Shown: positions 12,311 to 23,759, numbered from the stretch's first letter. The stretch is DNA of 64,000 bases from Silene latifolia (GCF_048544455.1 NC_133538.1:150120422-150184421), one strand, 5' to 3'. Notes: generated by a model not told the origin, from the letters alone. Program-made: numbers and translations.

Positions 12311-13999
12311 ATGTCTAGGACATCACAAGGCGGTCTTTTGCCTATTGATCCCGAAATCGAGAGAATTTTTACAAATATCAGAAGAACCGTTAGAGGTACT
12401 TCAACAATTCTGGGTATTGAAGAACTTGTGGACATTGGTATCATCCAAACGGATAGTGTTGAGTTTACCAATCCTTTTGCAAGACAAGGGGAGGATAACC
12501 CAAGTCCAAACCAACCACAAAATCAACCTACAATGCCTAAATTCTCATCTCATTCCGTACCAACTGAGGAAAGCCTACCTAATGATACTCCAACACCACC
12601 CCATTTGACCGGTAATTTCATTGCCAAATCCGCATTCATACAATTAGTCGAACGAAGTCAATTTGAAGGGATGGCTAGTGAGGATCCTTATCTACACATG
12701 GAGACTTTTTGTGACTATTGTGGTGCAATTTCCTTAACGGGGGTAACACAAGATCAAATTCGATGGGTACTGTTCCCTTTTTTCATTGATTGGAGCCGCG
12801 AAGCAATGGTTGAAGAGCCTAGACAAGGCCACTCTTGGAATTGATTCATGGAAGAAGTTAGAACTTGCCTTTTACAAGAAGTTTTACCCTCCAGAGAAAA
12901 CCAACATGTTAAGAGCCCAAATAAACGGGTTCAAGCAAAGAGATGTAGAGTCTCTATATGAGGCATGGGAAAGATTCAAAGATACATGTCTCTCTTGTCC
13001 TCATCATGGGTTAACCGAATGGTTTCTAGTCCAACAATTTTGGAATGAGTTGTATAAAGACTTAAGGAATGTGCTCAACATGGGTTCTAATGGAAGATTC
13101 ACCGAGGTAGATGATAACCAAACTTGGGCAAAGATAGATGAGATGGCGGTTCACAACTCTCAATATAGTAGGCCAAGAAAAGCTACTAGGGGAGGGAGAC
13201 ATGAAGTTGACTCTGTCACACAATTGAGTGCCGATTTGGGTGCCCAATTATGCTCCCATATTGACACAATGAACTTGAAATTTAACTAGGTCATAGCCAA
13301 GTTGAATAAGTCCTCTCAATCACCCAAGCAACATCAACAAGTCAATGCCATGGTGTTAACATCTTCTTTTCCAAATGGAGTATGTGAGAATTGTGGAATT
13401 TGGGACATGATCAACAAGAGTGTAGGGGCACACATGAGCAAGTAAATGCTTTCCAAGCATACAAGAATGACACCCCTTACTCCAACTTTTACAATGAAAA
13501 CACCAAATTTCACCCTAACTTCTCATATAAAACCCAAAATGTTCAAAATCCTCAATTAACATACAACCCACCTCCACTGACAAATCCTACTCAAAGACCC
13601 TTTTTCAACCAAAACCAAGGACTCCAAAACCAACCCTCTTACAATCAAACCAATGACCAAGCTTTTCATATTAAAAAAGCGGTCCTTCAAATTTAAAAGA
13701 ACCAACAAGACTTCTTCACTCAAATGCAAAGAGATAGCCAAGCCAAAGACACTACCATCAACAATATCCGTCCTCATACCAAGATGTTGGAAACACAAAT
13801 TATCCAATTGGCCTCTTCGAGTTCCCAAAGGCAAAAAGGTCAATTACCTCCCCAAGGTAATCCTCCTACAAAGCATGAAACAATCAATGCAATTCACTTG
13901 ACAAGTGGTACACAATATGAGGGACCTAAGAAGCCAATTAAAGAGGATGTTATTGAGGAATGTGTCAAGCCAATAGATGTGATGGAACAAAGGAAATAG
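12311..13999 (+). pseudogene. gag of Athila C
   Basis: The reading region begins MSRTSQGGLLPIDPEIERI, the usual start of Athila-type gag here (compare MRRSHGGVLRPLDPEIERTL in TG2). It continues through a capsid-like segment (WKKLELAFYKKFYPPEK, then LYEAWERFKDTCLSCPHHG) of the Retrotrans_gag family, to a CCHC-knuckle remnant near 13383-13440 and a Gln/Asn/Pro-rich tail ending in an INAIHLTSGTQYEGP block before protease. Gag would form the virus-like particle. The region has several breaks and is not functional. Confidence 0.7.
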
Positions 14000-14029
14000 T
14001 TGGAACCATTGAGGTGAAATCCTAGGGTA

Positions 14030-14450
14030 GTGGAACCAACTACCAATGAATCATTGAAAAAGAGAAATGAAGAGAAGGCCAAAGAGGTTGAAAGAGAACC
14101 TATTGTAATTAGACTGCCTTTTTCAAGTCGGCAAGCCAAGCCCAAGCTTCATGAGCATCTTGGGAAATTCATGGAGATTGTGAAGAACTTAGAGGTTTCC
14201 ATCCCATTAATGGAGTTGATCAACCATGTGACGGCCTATGAAAAATACATGAAAGACATCCTTACCAAGAAGAAGTCCATTTGGAAATTGGAAACTATCG
14301 CCTTCACAAAGATAAGTAGTGCAATACTTCAAGGAAATTCCCATCCCCAGCTGAAAGATCCGGGAAGCTTCTCCATTCCATGTACCATCGGTGACACCAC
14401 GATCAACAAAGCACTATGTGATCTAGGTGCAAGTGTGAGTGTCATGCCCG
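14030..14450 (+). pseudogene. Aspartic protease start, Athila C
   Basis: The stretch carries the linker preceding Athila protease (LPFSSRQAKPKLHEHLGKFM), then LKDPGSFSIPCTIG and the active-site segment ALCDLGASVSVMP, where DLGAS replaces the more common DTGA/DSGA. The homology stops there, at the join to the inverted LTR fragment; residues after the join are LTR sequence read as protein. Confidence 0.7.
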
Positions 14451-14770
14451 TCCTCAAGTGCTTTTCTTCTTCTTGTTTTTTGGCTTCCTCCCTATCCGTG
14501 AGGGTCCTTCCACATTGCCCAATTCAATGTTTTATTGACTTAGGCCTTGGTGTTGGTCTCGTCTTCGATGCTCGGTCGTTAGATGTTCTCAATTTAGCCC
14601 CGCTTCACTCCGTCTAGCCAAGTTAGTGCTCTTCTCATACAAAGGACACCAAACCTCATAGAATATGTATAGAAAGAAGCTAAAGACAAGAAACGACCCT
14701 AATATGTACTAAAATGCATAGGAACTAGGCTAGCTAGGAGACTAAATGTGCGTAAATAGGAGTCATATCA
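14451..14770 (-). repeat. Athila A 3' LTR fragment, inverted relative to Athila C
   Basis: Read on the minus strand from 14770 it begins TGATATGACTCCTATTTACG and follows the first 320 bp of the Athila C LTR with clear divergence. It stops inside the region corresponding to the GGACGGGC motif array, where it joins the Athila C protease. Confidence 0.75.
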
Positions 14771-15080
14771 AATATCCCCAAACCAAACCTTTGGTCATCC
14801 CGAGTAAAGAGGTGACTAAAACTATGACCCTTATTTAAATTAATACTACTAAGATAGCCGATGTGAGACAATTAGCGGGTCTCACTCCGTCCCTACAACT
14901 CACAACAAGACATCTATGAGGTAAGATGTCTTCTTCCAAGACATGGTGGGGCTTGCCAAAATGGCAACACATCCATGCATTAAGCACACAAATCAAATAA
15001 TGGATGCATCTACAAAATAATATCCACTTTCCTCATCTACGTGGCGGAAATCATCTACAAGGGAAACAATTTAAGGGTAC
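14771..15080 (-). other. Athila A polypurine tract and 3' UTR end
   Basis: Next to the LTR fragment the minus strand reads GGTTTGGTTTGGGGATATT, a polypurine tract in the expected place. The remainder is non-coding UTR and ends at the target site ggtac of the TG1 insertion. It resumes at 25279. Confidence 0.65.
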
Positions 15081-15658
15081 TGATGCCCGTCGTTGTGCAC
15101 CAAAGATAAATTTATAATTCCTAACTACAACTATAGATAGCGGTAGTAGGGTCGAACCACAGAGAGGCAGATGTAATTATTAGTTGTTTAATTTCAGTCT
15201 AAAGTAACGATTATGTGGGGGTTGTTTTGAATTGGTCTATAACTAATGAGCAATAAACTAAAGAAATGTATAAAATCAAATTTAAAAGGAGTACTAAGAT
15301 GATCGGTTCACTGTAGTTTCGGCAGCAGCATACTAAGTAGGTCTGAAATAAACACATGAGGCGGGAAAACAAGAGGTCCTCTCGGTCCACTCTCAACAAT
15401 TAGCGTCTTTCGATCTCGCTACGGGTCCCTAATATCACTATTAATGACTCTCATCCTGAAAACTGACTAAAAATCTAAACTTTACCTATCTTTCGATCTT
15501 AGCATAGTTTAGTCATTTTAATTGGTAGTCTAACAACTTTCCCTATCTTTCGATCTAATGGGTCGGTCATTTCTTGAGCATTCAACTAGTCGCGTGCACT
15601 CGATTCGTCAAATATAGAATTTAAATCAATTAAAACGAAGCAAAACCTCACGTGGCCA

Positions 15659-15689
15659 GTCGATCGACCAGGGTGTGCGGTCGATCGAC
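15659..15689. repeat. GTCGATCGAC pair, TG1 3' LTR
   Basis: Two exact copies start at 15659 and 15680, 21 bp apart. The pair lies about 400 bp downstream of the TATA box on the element's strand. Confidence 0.9.
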
Positions 15690-16093
15690 CGTGGCGCGAT
15701 TTAGGTCGTATAATTCTACTGCCGCCTAATCTACAGATTCCCTACATCCTAGCACGAGGTATTTAGCTACTCATGATATTGGTAAAAACAACAACAAGAT
15801 TAACGAAATAGACTACTAAATTCATGATTAAAATAGTTAAATAACAAATAACAATAAACAATAATTGGCTTCGGGAAACTACCTAGCAATTCTATACTAT
15901 CAACGAAATATAAGCAATGAAACTGAATAAGAGCAGGAGAATACCGAACAGAATTGCAGAGAATAAAGATCCAGAAACCGAATGCAATTGTAAATTGTAC
16001 GAAACAATATTGAAAACCCTAATTATTTGATATTCTAATACCTAAATAAAACTGAATGGAAACTGAATGATTAAAGCTTAATGTCAGGTTACG

Positions 16094-16100
16094 TTATATA
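16094..16100 (-). promoter_or_regulatory. TG1 LTR TATA box in a palindrome
   Basis: The minus strand reads TATATAA inside the inverted repeat CGTTATAT-AGGA-ATATAACG (16092-16111). The same box occurs in the other LTR at 24796-24802. Confidence 0.5.
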
Positions 16101-16191
16101 GGAATATAACGTAACAACTTATTCCTAAACCTACAATACATTGTGCTTTCTTATTCTCGATCTTTTAATTCACGTCTGAAATAGCGGCTTG

Positions 16192-16293
16192 GTCGATCGA
16201 CCACACAAGGCAGTCGATCGACTGAGGTATGCTGAATAGGAGTTCCTATAAGTCGGGCTCTGGTCGATCGACCATAGGGTCCAGTCGATCGAC
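16192..16293. repeat. Double GTCGATCGAC pair, TG1 3' LTR U3
   Basis: Copies start at 16192, 16213, 16263 and 16284, so each pair is spaced 21 bp. The cluster lies about 90-200 bp upstream of the TATA box on the element's strand. Confidence 0.9.
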
Positions 16294-17276
16294 TAGAGTC
16301 TGATAATCCGCTTTTAATTCATCATAAAGTTGTCTTTCAAGCTTCGAAACGCGCACCAAGTTCATCTCTCGAGTCTCTACTTCATGTCAAATGCAATGCA
16401 AGGTACTCAGGGACGGATTTAGCTCAATATCTACTCATTTTCGCATAAATCTGCAATATTATATAAAAATACGAAAGTAGACGAAATGGGGCAAATAGTA
16501 GCATAAACTACACAAATGAGCTCTGAAATGCGTGTAAAATGGGATGTAAAACATCATATTTAAGACATGCATCAAACTTCCCCAAACCAAACCCTTGCTT
16601 GTCCCCAAGCAAGAACTAGACTCAATCCTAAAACCTAACGGAACGAGTTCAAACTAAGAGCGAAATGCAAACTGTAAGGCCTAAACCAATTTAATGCAAC
16701 AACCAACAATCAATTAAGAATTGTGAATCATGCAAACGAGTTATGAAGTCGTCAAAAACTGCTGAACCGTCAACGATAGAGACTTATCAATATGGACTCT
16801 CACGGGTCGCTCAAATCACTCAATAAATACAGGTGAGTATATGTAAAAGATAGAAAGAATTTACTTTGTAGTGACTCTCACCTAACTACACCTATAAGAA
16901 CATGCCTGCAATATAATATGAAAATGATCTCTACAACCGTACATACGCATTCCAACCAAACAAATGACCATGACACATGGCGAGGTAGATAAGGGATATG
17001 TGAGGTAATGGGCAGGAAGAGGCAAAACATTTATGGGAACGTGGAGGTACAGGTGATTAAGCTAGTACCCTAACAAAACCATATGACAATATCCAACTTC
17101 TTGCTCAAAATCTTCGATGAGACCCGTGCTATTAGCAAGCACAAAACTCATAATCTCCGTAGTAATCAATCAACTAACTCCCCATAAGATACAAATGCAA
17201 CATGGGAGCAAAAATCGCCATATAATAAAGACTTTGAATTATGCGAATTGATTTTTCTTTTCCTTCTCGGGCAGCA

Positions 17277-17307
17277 GTCGATCGACCAGGATGGTTAGTC
17301 GATCGAC
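17277..17307. repeat. GTCGATCGAC pair, TG1 UTR
   Basis: Exact copies start at 17277 and 17298, 21 bp apart. Confidence 0.9.
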
Positions 17308-18474
17308 CACGTCTACAGTACAGTACTCACTTTTTTCTTTTTTTTTGAATCATTTTTCTTTTTTCCTCTTTTTTCCTTTCCAATTTTTTTCTTTCTTCTT
17401 TTCCCTTCCTTTCTTCATCTTCCCAACAACATCTAAAAATGAGCAAATGCCACCAAAAACATAGTAACAATCCCAAAACTAGACTACTAGCTTGACAAGG
17501 GCAGGCTAAATGTAGGATGGAGTAACGAGACAAAAAGGCTATTTTTGTCAGTGTGGAGCTTATGGCCAAAATGAATAAAGGAAAACCTCTACCAAATGTG
17601 TCGACTAACCACAAACCGAATGCATACAGGTATTAAGCATATCAAATTCATATTTATGCATATTTATGTAACATGTCTCATAAGGAGAACTACTCACAAT
17701 CCTAGATAAACTGGTCATGAATGTCGCCAGTTATAGGCTCTAAATCTCAGAAAATGATGTAGTTTGCCAAAAATCAAAGTCAAGTTTCAAGTCCAGCAAA
17801 TAAATTAACAAAAACTCGTAGACTATGCATATTTGATTATACTAATAACATGTCGATTAGTAAGGCTTAGGCATAAACAGATGCAAATGCAATGTCATCA
17901 TTGAAATACTACCGTTCCGACTCGACCTATATGCTAAAATAAACGCGCATTTTTTGAATCTTTTTCAAAAAATTTCAATTTTTTTGAATTTTCTGTATAT
18001 ATAAGGGAAAATGAACAACAATGCAAGACAAAAAAAGTAAACGTGAATGCAAGCAAATGAAATGCAACGCAAAACCCTTCCCCAAACCAAATCGCACAAT
18101 GTCCCCATTGTGCAAAATCATATAATGAAATAACAGGAAAACGGGAATTTGCGTAAATTAACTACATAAGGCATGAAGTAAGAACTCGGAAACTCACAAG
18201 ACTTTAAGCGCAGCAATTTAGAAACCTCCCCAAACCAGCGTGAGCTAGGAGATTTCAGTAGCTATCAATGCTACCAATAAGTACCTGAAAAGACAACAAA
18301 TACCACGCATAAAACCAAGAAAGCAAAGTGGACGCGGTAATTATGTGCAAAAATTAAAAACGGAAGAAAACAGAAATATGACGGAAAATAAAGAGGAGAG
18401 AAGACTCCCTCAAGTCCGCAAAACGACCAAACACAGCAGGGGAAAGGTCGAAGACAGGTACAGCAGCGGGCAAC

Positions 18475-18576
18475 GGTCGATCGACCACCTCACCCTGTCG
18501 TTGACCAGGATGTCAGGAACAAAAGCACCTGGAACTGTGCAGCCAGTCGATCGACCATACAGACCAGTCGATCGAC
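18475..18576. repeat. GTCGATCGAC cluster, TG1 UTR
   Basis: A copy near 18476 is followed by a degenerate one (GTCGTTGACC), then an exact pair at 18546 and 18567, 21 bp apart. Confidence 0.85.
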
Positions 18577-18827
18577 TGGAATAGCTGCTGCAACCTTCTA
18601 ATTTCTTCGAATTAGCTCACTAACTTGAGCTAATATGGTCTATATACCTGTAAAAGCACATAATAACGCGCCCAAAATTGCGCAAAACCCAAAGTAACCG
18701 ACTAAAGTGTTTAAAATTCTAAGCAAACGTATTAAAATGCGAAGTCTCGCGCACACGAAAACAATAAAAAGTCTTAAAAAGCAATAAAATGAAAGTTTGA
18801 AAAAGCATGTGATCAACTAATAGTTGA

Positions 18828-20005
18828 TCAAGAACGGCCACGGAATGGCCCACTTGGTCGGCTTCTGGCTACAGCCTCAACAATGCTTATCTCCTCAGCT
18901 GCACTCTTCTCAACTCCAACATCTGCAGGACTCAACGGATTAATAGATCGGACATCTTCCCACTCAATGACCTCCTTTAGCTCATCAAAGTCCAAGTCAG
19001 ACTCCCTCACTTTGACTGGCTCATCTTCAAGCTCCTCATCAGTGCCATAGCTAAGACATCCTAAGCCGCCTCTTGAAACGATTGGCTCCTGCACAGCTGG
19101 AGCAACATGCGGCTCTTCCTTCCCCAAACCAGCTCATGCAATGTCTAAAATAGAGGAATCCTCCTCCACTTTGCTCCAAATCTGGGGCGGAGGGGTTACA
19201 ACAGGAATAGGTTTAGAGACAGGCATATCAGGAAGCACAAAATATGATTTCTTTTCAGAAACCGTGTTAGAAGTTATTGGCCACATGGGGTCTTTCTTCT
19301 TAGCAGTCTGGGCAAAGACAATAGAGTGTTTTCCTACTTTAAAGGTCAAAGTCCCTGAACCAACATCTATAACTGCACCAGCACTGTGCAGAAATGGTCT
19401 ACCCAATATAATAGGAATGTGGGCATCCTCGGGCATATCTATTACAACGAAGTCAACAGGGAAGAAAAACTTTCCTATTTGCACAGGAATGTCCTCTAAA
19501 ACTCCTATTACCGGACCATGCAGATCGGTCACCATCCGATCGACATGTTGGTAACTGCAAACCTAGTCAATTTGAGCTTCCTAGCAAGACTCAAGGGCAT
19601 TACACTAATACTGGCTCCTAGGTTACACAAGGCCTTCTCAATAGAAAAGGTGCCAATACTACATGGAACTGAAAAACTGCCCGGGTCTTCTAGCTTATGG
19701 GGTGCAGTATGGGTCAAATAAGAGCATGATTCCTTAGTGAGTGCGACAGTGTGCACAGTTTCAAGTGACTTATTTTTAGATAAGAGTTGCTTCATGAATT
19801 TCATATAAGCAGGCACTTGATTGACTAACTCAACAAAAGGAACTTGTACGTTTAAGCTACGAATAACATTTTCAAACTTATTAAACGATACTTGTTCCTT
19901 CGTCGGCACCAATCTCTCTGGATAAGGAGCTGTAAGAAGTAACTTTGCCCTCTCCTCTAAATCTCTCATGGCGGCATCGGTGGACTTAGGCTGAAAGTCC
20001 ACAAC
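18828..20005 (-). pseudogene. Aspartic protease and acidic tail of TG1
   Basis: From the right the minus strand reads the pre-protease linker (KLLLTAPYPERLVPTKEQVS), then LEDPGSFSVPCSIGTFSIEK, the active-site block ALCNLGASISVMP, the flap-side VLEDIPVQIGKFFFPVDFVV and the second conserved block IPIILGRPFLHSAGAVIDVG. A tail follows with a GLGCLSYGTDEE block and an acidic DLDFDE...IEWEDV stretch that is also present in TG2. Protease would cleave the Gag-Pro precursor. No RT follows the tail, where pol would begin in Athila. The reading is broken. Confidence 0.75.
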
Positions 20006-20348
20006 CTTCTTGATGTGACCATAATTAGCGCATATTTAGCCCCCGAATTAGCCTTGTTCCCATGCTTTTTAGTGCATATTTGGGTCATTTATTGTCTTTA
20101 GTTCTTTGTTTTGCATATTCTTTGAGATTTTGATCCCTTGGTAGGAAAGGAGTGCAAATCTTGCATTTTCATGGCAAAACGAGACTAAATTGATTGAATT
20201 CAATGACCAAGCATCAAGGAGAGACAAGATTAGAAGGCCTTTGTACATATTATGGTAGATGAGCAATGTTGAGAAAGGATCCTTGAGTCCCCAAGGAAAT
20301 CCCCAAGGAATTTATGAAGAAAAGGGAAGAAAAGAAGAAGAAATGTTG

Positions 20349-20530
20349 CTGAGGCACAATCCGTGCGGTTTCCCCACAATCCGTCCGTCCTCCTCAAGCA
20401 CAATCCGTGCGTTTTCTCCCTAAGACGCTCGGGTTTGCAGCCACTAGAATCCGCCCGGATTCACCTGAAGACGCCCGTGTTCCACCGCCAGAATCCGCCC
20501 GTCCCGACTCCAAAACGCACGGATTCCTGT
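20349..20530. repeat. AATCCGYSCG inverted-motif array in the solo LTR
   Basis: Copies of AATCCGTGCG, AATCCGTCCG and AATCCGCCCG occur with an inverted copy (CGCACGGATT) and a near-perfect palindrome AATCCGCCCGGATT. The array lies about 140-320 bp upstream of the TATA box. Confidence 0.65.
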
Positions 20531-20670
20531 ACAGCGCAATTTCGTCTTCTCCAAGCTACAAAGAAAGAAGCCCTTCCTTCGAAAAATACCGGCTCCTCCC
20601 TGCTCAATATAAAAAGTGTAATTACTAGTTTAGCCCTTAGTTAACCCTAATGCATCCCCCTAATTTCCAC

Positions 20671-20678
20671 TATAAATA
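20671..20678 (+). promoter_or_regulatory. Solo LTR TATA box
   Basis: TATAAATA followed by CCCC, in the same context as in the Athila C and D LTRs. Confidence 0.55.
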
Positions 20679-21771
20679 CCCCATTAGTCTAATTAGAAGA
20701 GCATGTTCTTCTTATCAATAATTAGAGTAGTTAATATCAATCAAATCCCTCTTTATTATTGTAATCAACAATTAATCAAGTTCTAATACAAGTTTTATTT
20801 CCTTAACCTCTCTTTTGTTCATCCTTTATTTTGGGTAATTGAAGATTATTTGGGTTATTATTGGGAGATTGACAACCTCTCAATCAAGCATCAAGTACTT
20901 CTTTTATCTTTGCTTTATTATTGGAATCATTAGTAGGTATAATTCTCTTAATCCGTCTTTAATTATTGTTAATTACTTTCATTTATTCATCATGTTTCCT
21001 TTTATTGGTATGATTGACAACCTTGCTAGCATGATCAACATGATGATGACTGAGTAGTCTCTTAGCTAGGGTTAATGGGTGATTAGGGGAAACCAACATG
21101 GGGAATGATTCATGCTTAAATTAATATGCTTTCATGGTTTATTTGCTTGCTTGTTATGATCTCAACTCATGCACATGTTATGTTTGATGAAATGTGAGCC
21201 TATGAATCCTTGCATTTACTACCATCTCCTATCTTTTCAATGAGACTTGTAAGACATAAACCAACTCGAGTCTCATTAGACCATGCATGTTGTTGAGTAG
21301 GGAAGACTAAGTCGACTTGTAGGTGTTGTACAATCTAATCTATTCGGCTCCGGGACCCAAACATTCCTAGGATTGTAAGATATAACCCAACTCAATCCAT
21401 CACAACAATAATTGCTTGCTTATAATTTGAGAACATGTTTGTATGATCAATTCCCATGAATCCCCTATGACCCCATGACACCCTAGTGCTTTTTATCAAT
21501 TGTTTACAACCCTTCAATTCATCTTTCTTGTTTATTTCCATTGCTATTTAGTTTAGTGACCTTCTACATCAACCCAAATTGTGACACCCCTAAGACACCA
21601 CTAGTTGCAATAGAAATCTCATCTCAATTCCCGTCCCTTGGGATCCGACCTTTACTTGCCTCTTTACTAATTGTAGAGTCGTTTGTGAAGCTATAAATTA
21701 TGTTTTGATTCGGACGTGACCCAACGACAAAATCTATTTAATTGTGAACACGAAACGGACCGATCACTTCT

Positions 21772-23656
21772 CCTTGTTGTAGCTTGACCCTTCTTCAGAC
21801 CGTCTCAAATGTGAACCATTAATCGATAAAGGATCGTATTTCGAAACCGGAATGGACCCATCAGCATTCGGGTCTTGCCTCAATATTTTCAGGGCAGTAG
21901 TACCCCGAAACAAGTGGTCCCTCAAGTTATCGGGCATCGGAGGACGAAAAGAATCACCTTCAGCAGCTTGGTCAGTCGATCAACCATGTTGCTCAGTCGA
22001 TCGACTGAGTTCTACAGTTCCAGAAGCTGTCTCTTTGCACAGACTGGTCGATCGACTGGGTATGACAGTCGATCGACTGATATACCTGCAGATCGTCTTT
22101 TTCTTGTTACTATTTGTTCAAGCTTTCTTTTGACTCGGTTCCGCCTCATCTTTTCCAGCGACATCCTCAACCATAGCGGGCCCATCAAGGGTAGACCCAC
22201 TCCTCAAGGCAATTGCATTTAAGGTCTCCTTTTGATCAGTTTGAGTCAGTAAATGTCCCGGAGCTCGAGTTGTATTCTTGCTAGCCAATTGGGCAATTTG
22301 GCTCTGCAACATCTTCATCCCGGCCTCTCTAGCTTGGGATTCTTTCAACAACAAATTCTTCAACTCGGCAAGATCAAAACCTTGGGATTGTTGCTGCTGC
22401 GGCACATAGGGAGGTTTTTGAAACTGTTGTTGCTTATGAGGGGGCACATAGTTCTGCTGCTGCTGCTGTTGCTGTGGAGGTGGAGTTGAATTTAGGACAT
22501 TTTGGCTACTCCACCTCAAGTTTGGATGGACATTCAGCTCATAGTAAGTGTTCGTCTGCCTATAATGTTGAAAGGCAGCACAAGACTCAAAGGGACTAGG
22601 ACAATTGTCTGAAACATGTCCCTCAGCTCCACATCTTTTACAGACGAAAGGACCGTCTGAAACAGCATTTACATGGTAAATCCCTCCTTTGGAAGCTCCC
22701 CCCAACTCGTACTTATCAAATCTCGCCGTGAGAGCCTCTAATGCAGCTACAGAAGGAGATTCAACAGCTCTCCTTTGATTTCCCCTGGAATTTCCATACT
22801 CAGCTTTATGGGTGGCCAAGTCATCAATGATCTTGCACCCCTTAGTTTCCCCCATATTCTCCTGGAATCTGCCACTAGCTGCCGCATCCAGGATAGCTCT
22901 CTGATCGTCATAGAGCCCATTATAAAACTGATTGCATAGGCTTCATTTCTCAAACCCATGATGCGGAATGGTTCGCACCAGCTTCTTGAAACGGACCCAC
23001 GCCTCATGAAAGTTCTCGTCAGGACCCTGTTTAAAGCTTGTGATCTGAGCTCTAATAGCATTCGCCTTCGAGGCAGAGAAATATTTCTTGTAGAATGCCA
23101 AGGCCAAAGAATTCCAGTAGATGATCCCATTAGCAGCTCGATCCAGGTCTCTATACCACTCCCTTGCAGCATCACGGAGTGAGAATATAAACATAGTCTC
23201 CTTTACCTGGTCTTGGGTCACACCGGTCGGCGGGGGTATAGAGCAGCAATAATCAATATATATCTCCATATGCTTGGCTGCATCTTCATTTGCAGCTCCC
23301 CTGAATTGGTTTCTCTCAACCAAGTTGATATAAGAAGGCTTCGGTTCAAATTTTCTATCAGCTCCCGGTAATTCGAACCCCTTATATAAATTTACAGCTG
23401 TCGGCTCAGAGTGACTTGCTATAGTCGCTTCTTCAACCATTTCTAGAAAATCTGGAGATGTGACGGTCTCAGCTGATGAAGTGGAAATGGGAGATGAAGG
23501 TGGATCTTCCTCAAACAGCTCGTTCTCGTACTAACTAGACAGAGTACTCAGCTCTTTCTCTGTCGGCAATATCCTAGATGATCGTCTCAACTCGCACAAA
23601 GTCTTCTCAATCTCAGGATTGAAAGGTAGTAATTCACCACCCCGTGACCTACGCAT
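21772..23656 (-). pseudogene. gag of TG1
   Basis: The minus-strand start ATG is at 23656, with a RRSRGGELLPFNPEIEKTL-like N-terminus as in other gags here. It continues with FEPKPSYINLVERNQFRGAA, a capsid core (MFIFSLRDAAREWYRDLD, then LALAFYKKYFSASKANAIRA and FHEAWVRFKKLVRTIPHHGF; Retrotrans_gag family), a CKRCGAEGHVSDNC zinc knuckle near 22590-22640, a Gln-rich stretch and an ETLNAIALRSGSTLDGPAMV block. The linker to protease (about 21960-22080) is made of the GTCGATCGAC repeats. A few breaks are present, and the solo LTR follows at 21766. Confidence 0.75.
21975..22077. repeat. GTCGATCGAC pairs inside the TG1 gag-protease linker
   Basis: Starts are at 21975 (one mismatch) and 21996, and at 22047 and 22068. 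Each pair is spaced 21 bp. In protein terms they give repeated VDRL/RST-type peptides. Confidence 0.85.
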
Positions 23657-23759
23657 AACAGGAAACTACAAAAAGAATATGAGAATAGCTTAAGGAACGA
23701 ATGTCCCTTAAACTAAGAAACTGACTAAAATAAAACAACTAAAAATTAGAACAATTGCC

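Larger units (their letters stand above)
10609..14450 (+). mobile_element. Athila C: truncated Ty3/gypsy element, 5' LTR, gag and start of protease
   Basis: A TGATGTGACTCG...CATCA LTR is followed two bases later by a tRNA-Asp-type primer site and a gag-protease reading region on the plus strand. Right after the protease active site (CDLGASVSVMP) the sequence changes to an inverted LTR fragment of another Athila copy (to 14770). RT, RNase H, integrase, 3' ORF and 3' LTR are missing. The coding part has several breaks. This is a fossil fragment. Confidence 0.8.
15081..16574 (-). repeat. TG1 3' LTR
   Basis: In plus orientation it runs TGATGCCCGTCGTTGTG to GACATGCATCA. It holds one GTCGATCGAC pair at 15659, two pairs at 16192-16293 and a minus-strand TATA box at 16094-16100. 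Confidence 0.85.
16575..18827 (-). other. TG1 3' UTR with repeated polypurine tracts and a hairpin
   Basis: This 2.25-kb non-coding region follows the protease tail. The minus strand carries GGTTTGGTTTGGGGAAGTT beside the LTR (16575-16593) and further TTTGGGGAAGG or TTTGGGGAGG boxes near 18078 and 18230. A poly-pyrimidine run (plus strand) fills 17330-17420. A perfect 8-bp hairpin GCACAATG-TCCC-CATTGTGC is at 18094-18113. Confidence 0.65.
20011..21766 (+). mobile_element. Solo LTR, Athila-like, inserted in TG1
   Basis: The insert begins TGATGTGACCATAATTAGCG and ends GACCGATCA, flanked by the duplication cttct (20006-20010 and 21767-21771). Its start matches the Athila C LTR. It has a TATA box (20671-20678), the GAGTAGTC block near 21052 and CCCTTGGGATCCGACC near 21635. 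No internal coding region is present, so it is a solo LTR left by recombination between the two LTRs of a former element. TG2 lacks it at the equivalent point. Confidence 0.85.

Noticed and set aside
17327-17614. Minus-strand ORF with a KKERKKLERKKEEKRK tail
   Set aside because: It arises from the pyrimidine-rich low-complexity run of the TG1 UTR.
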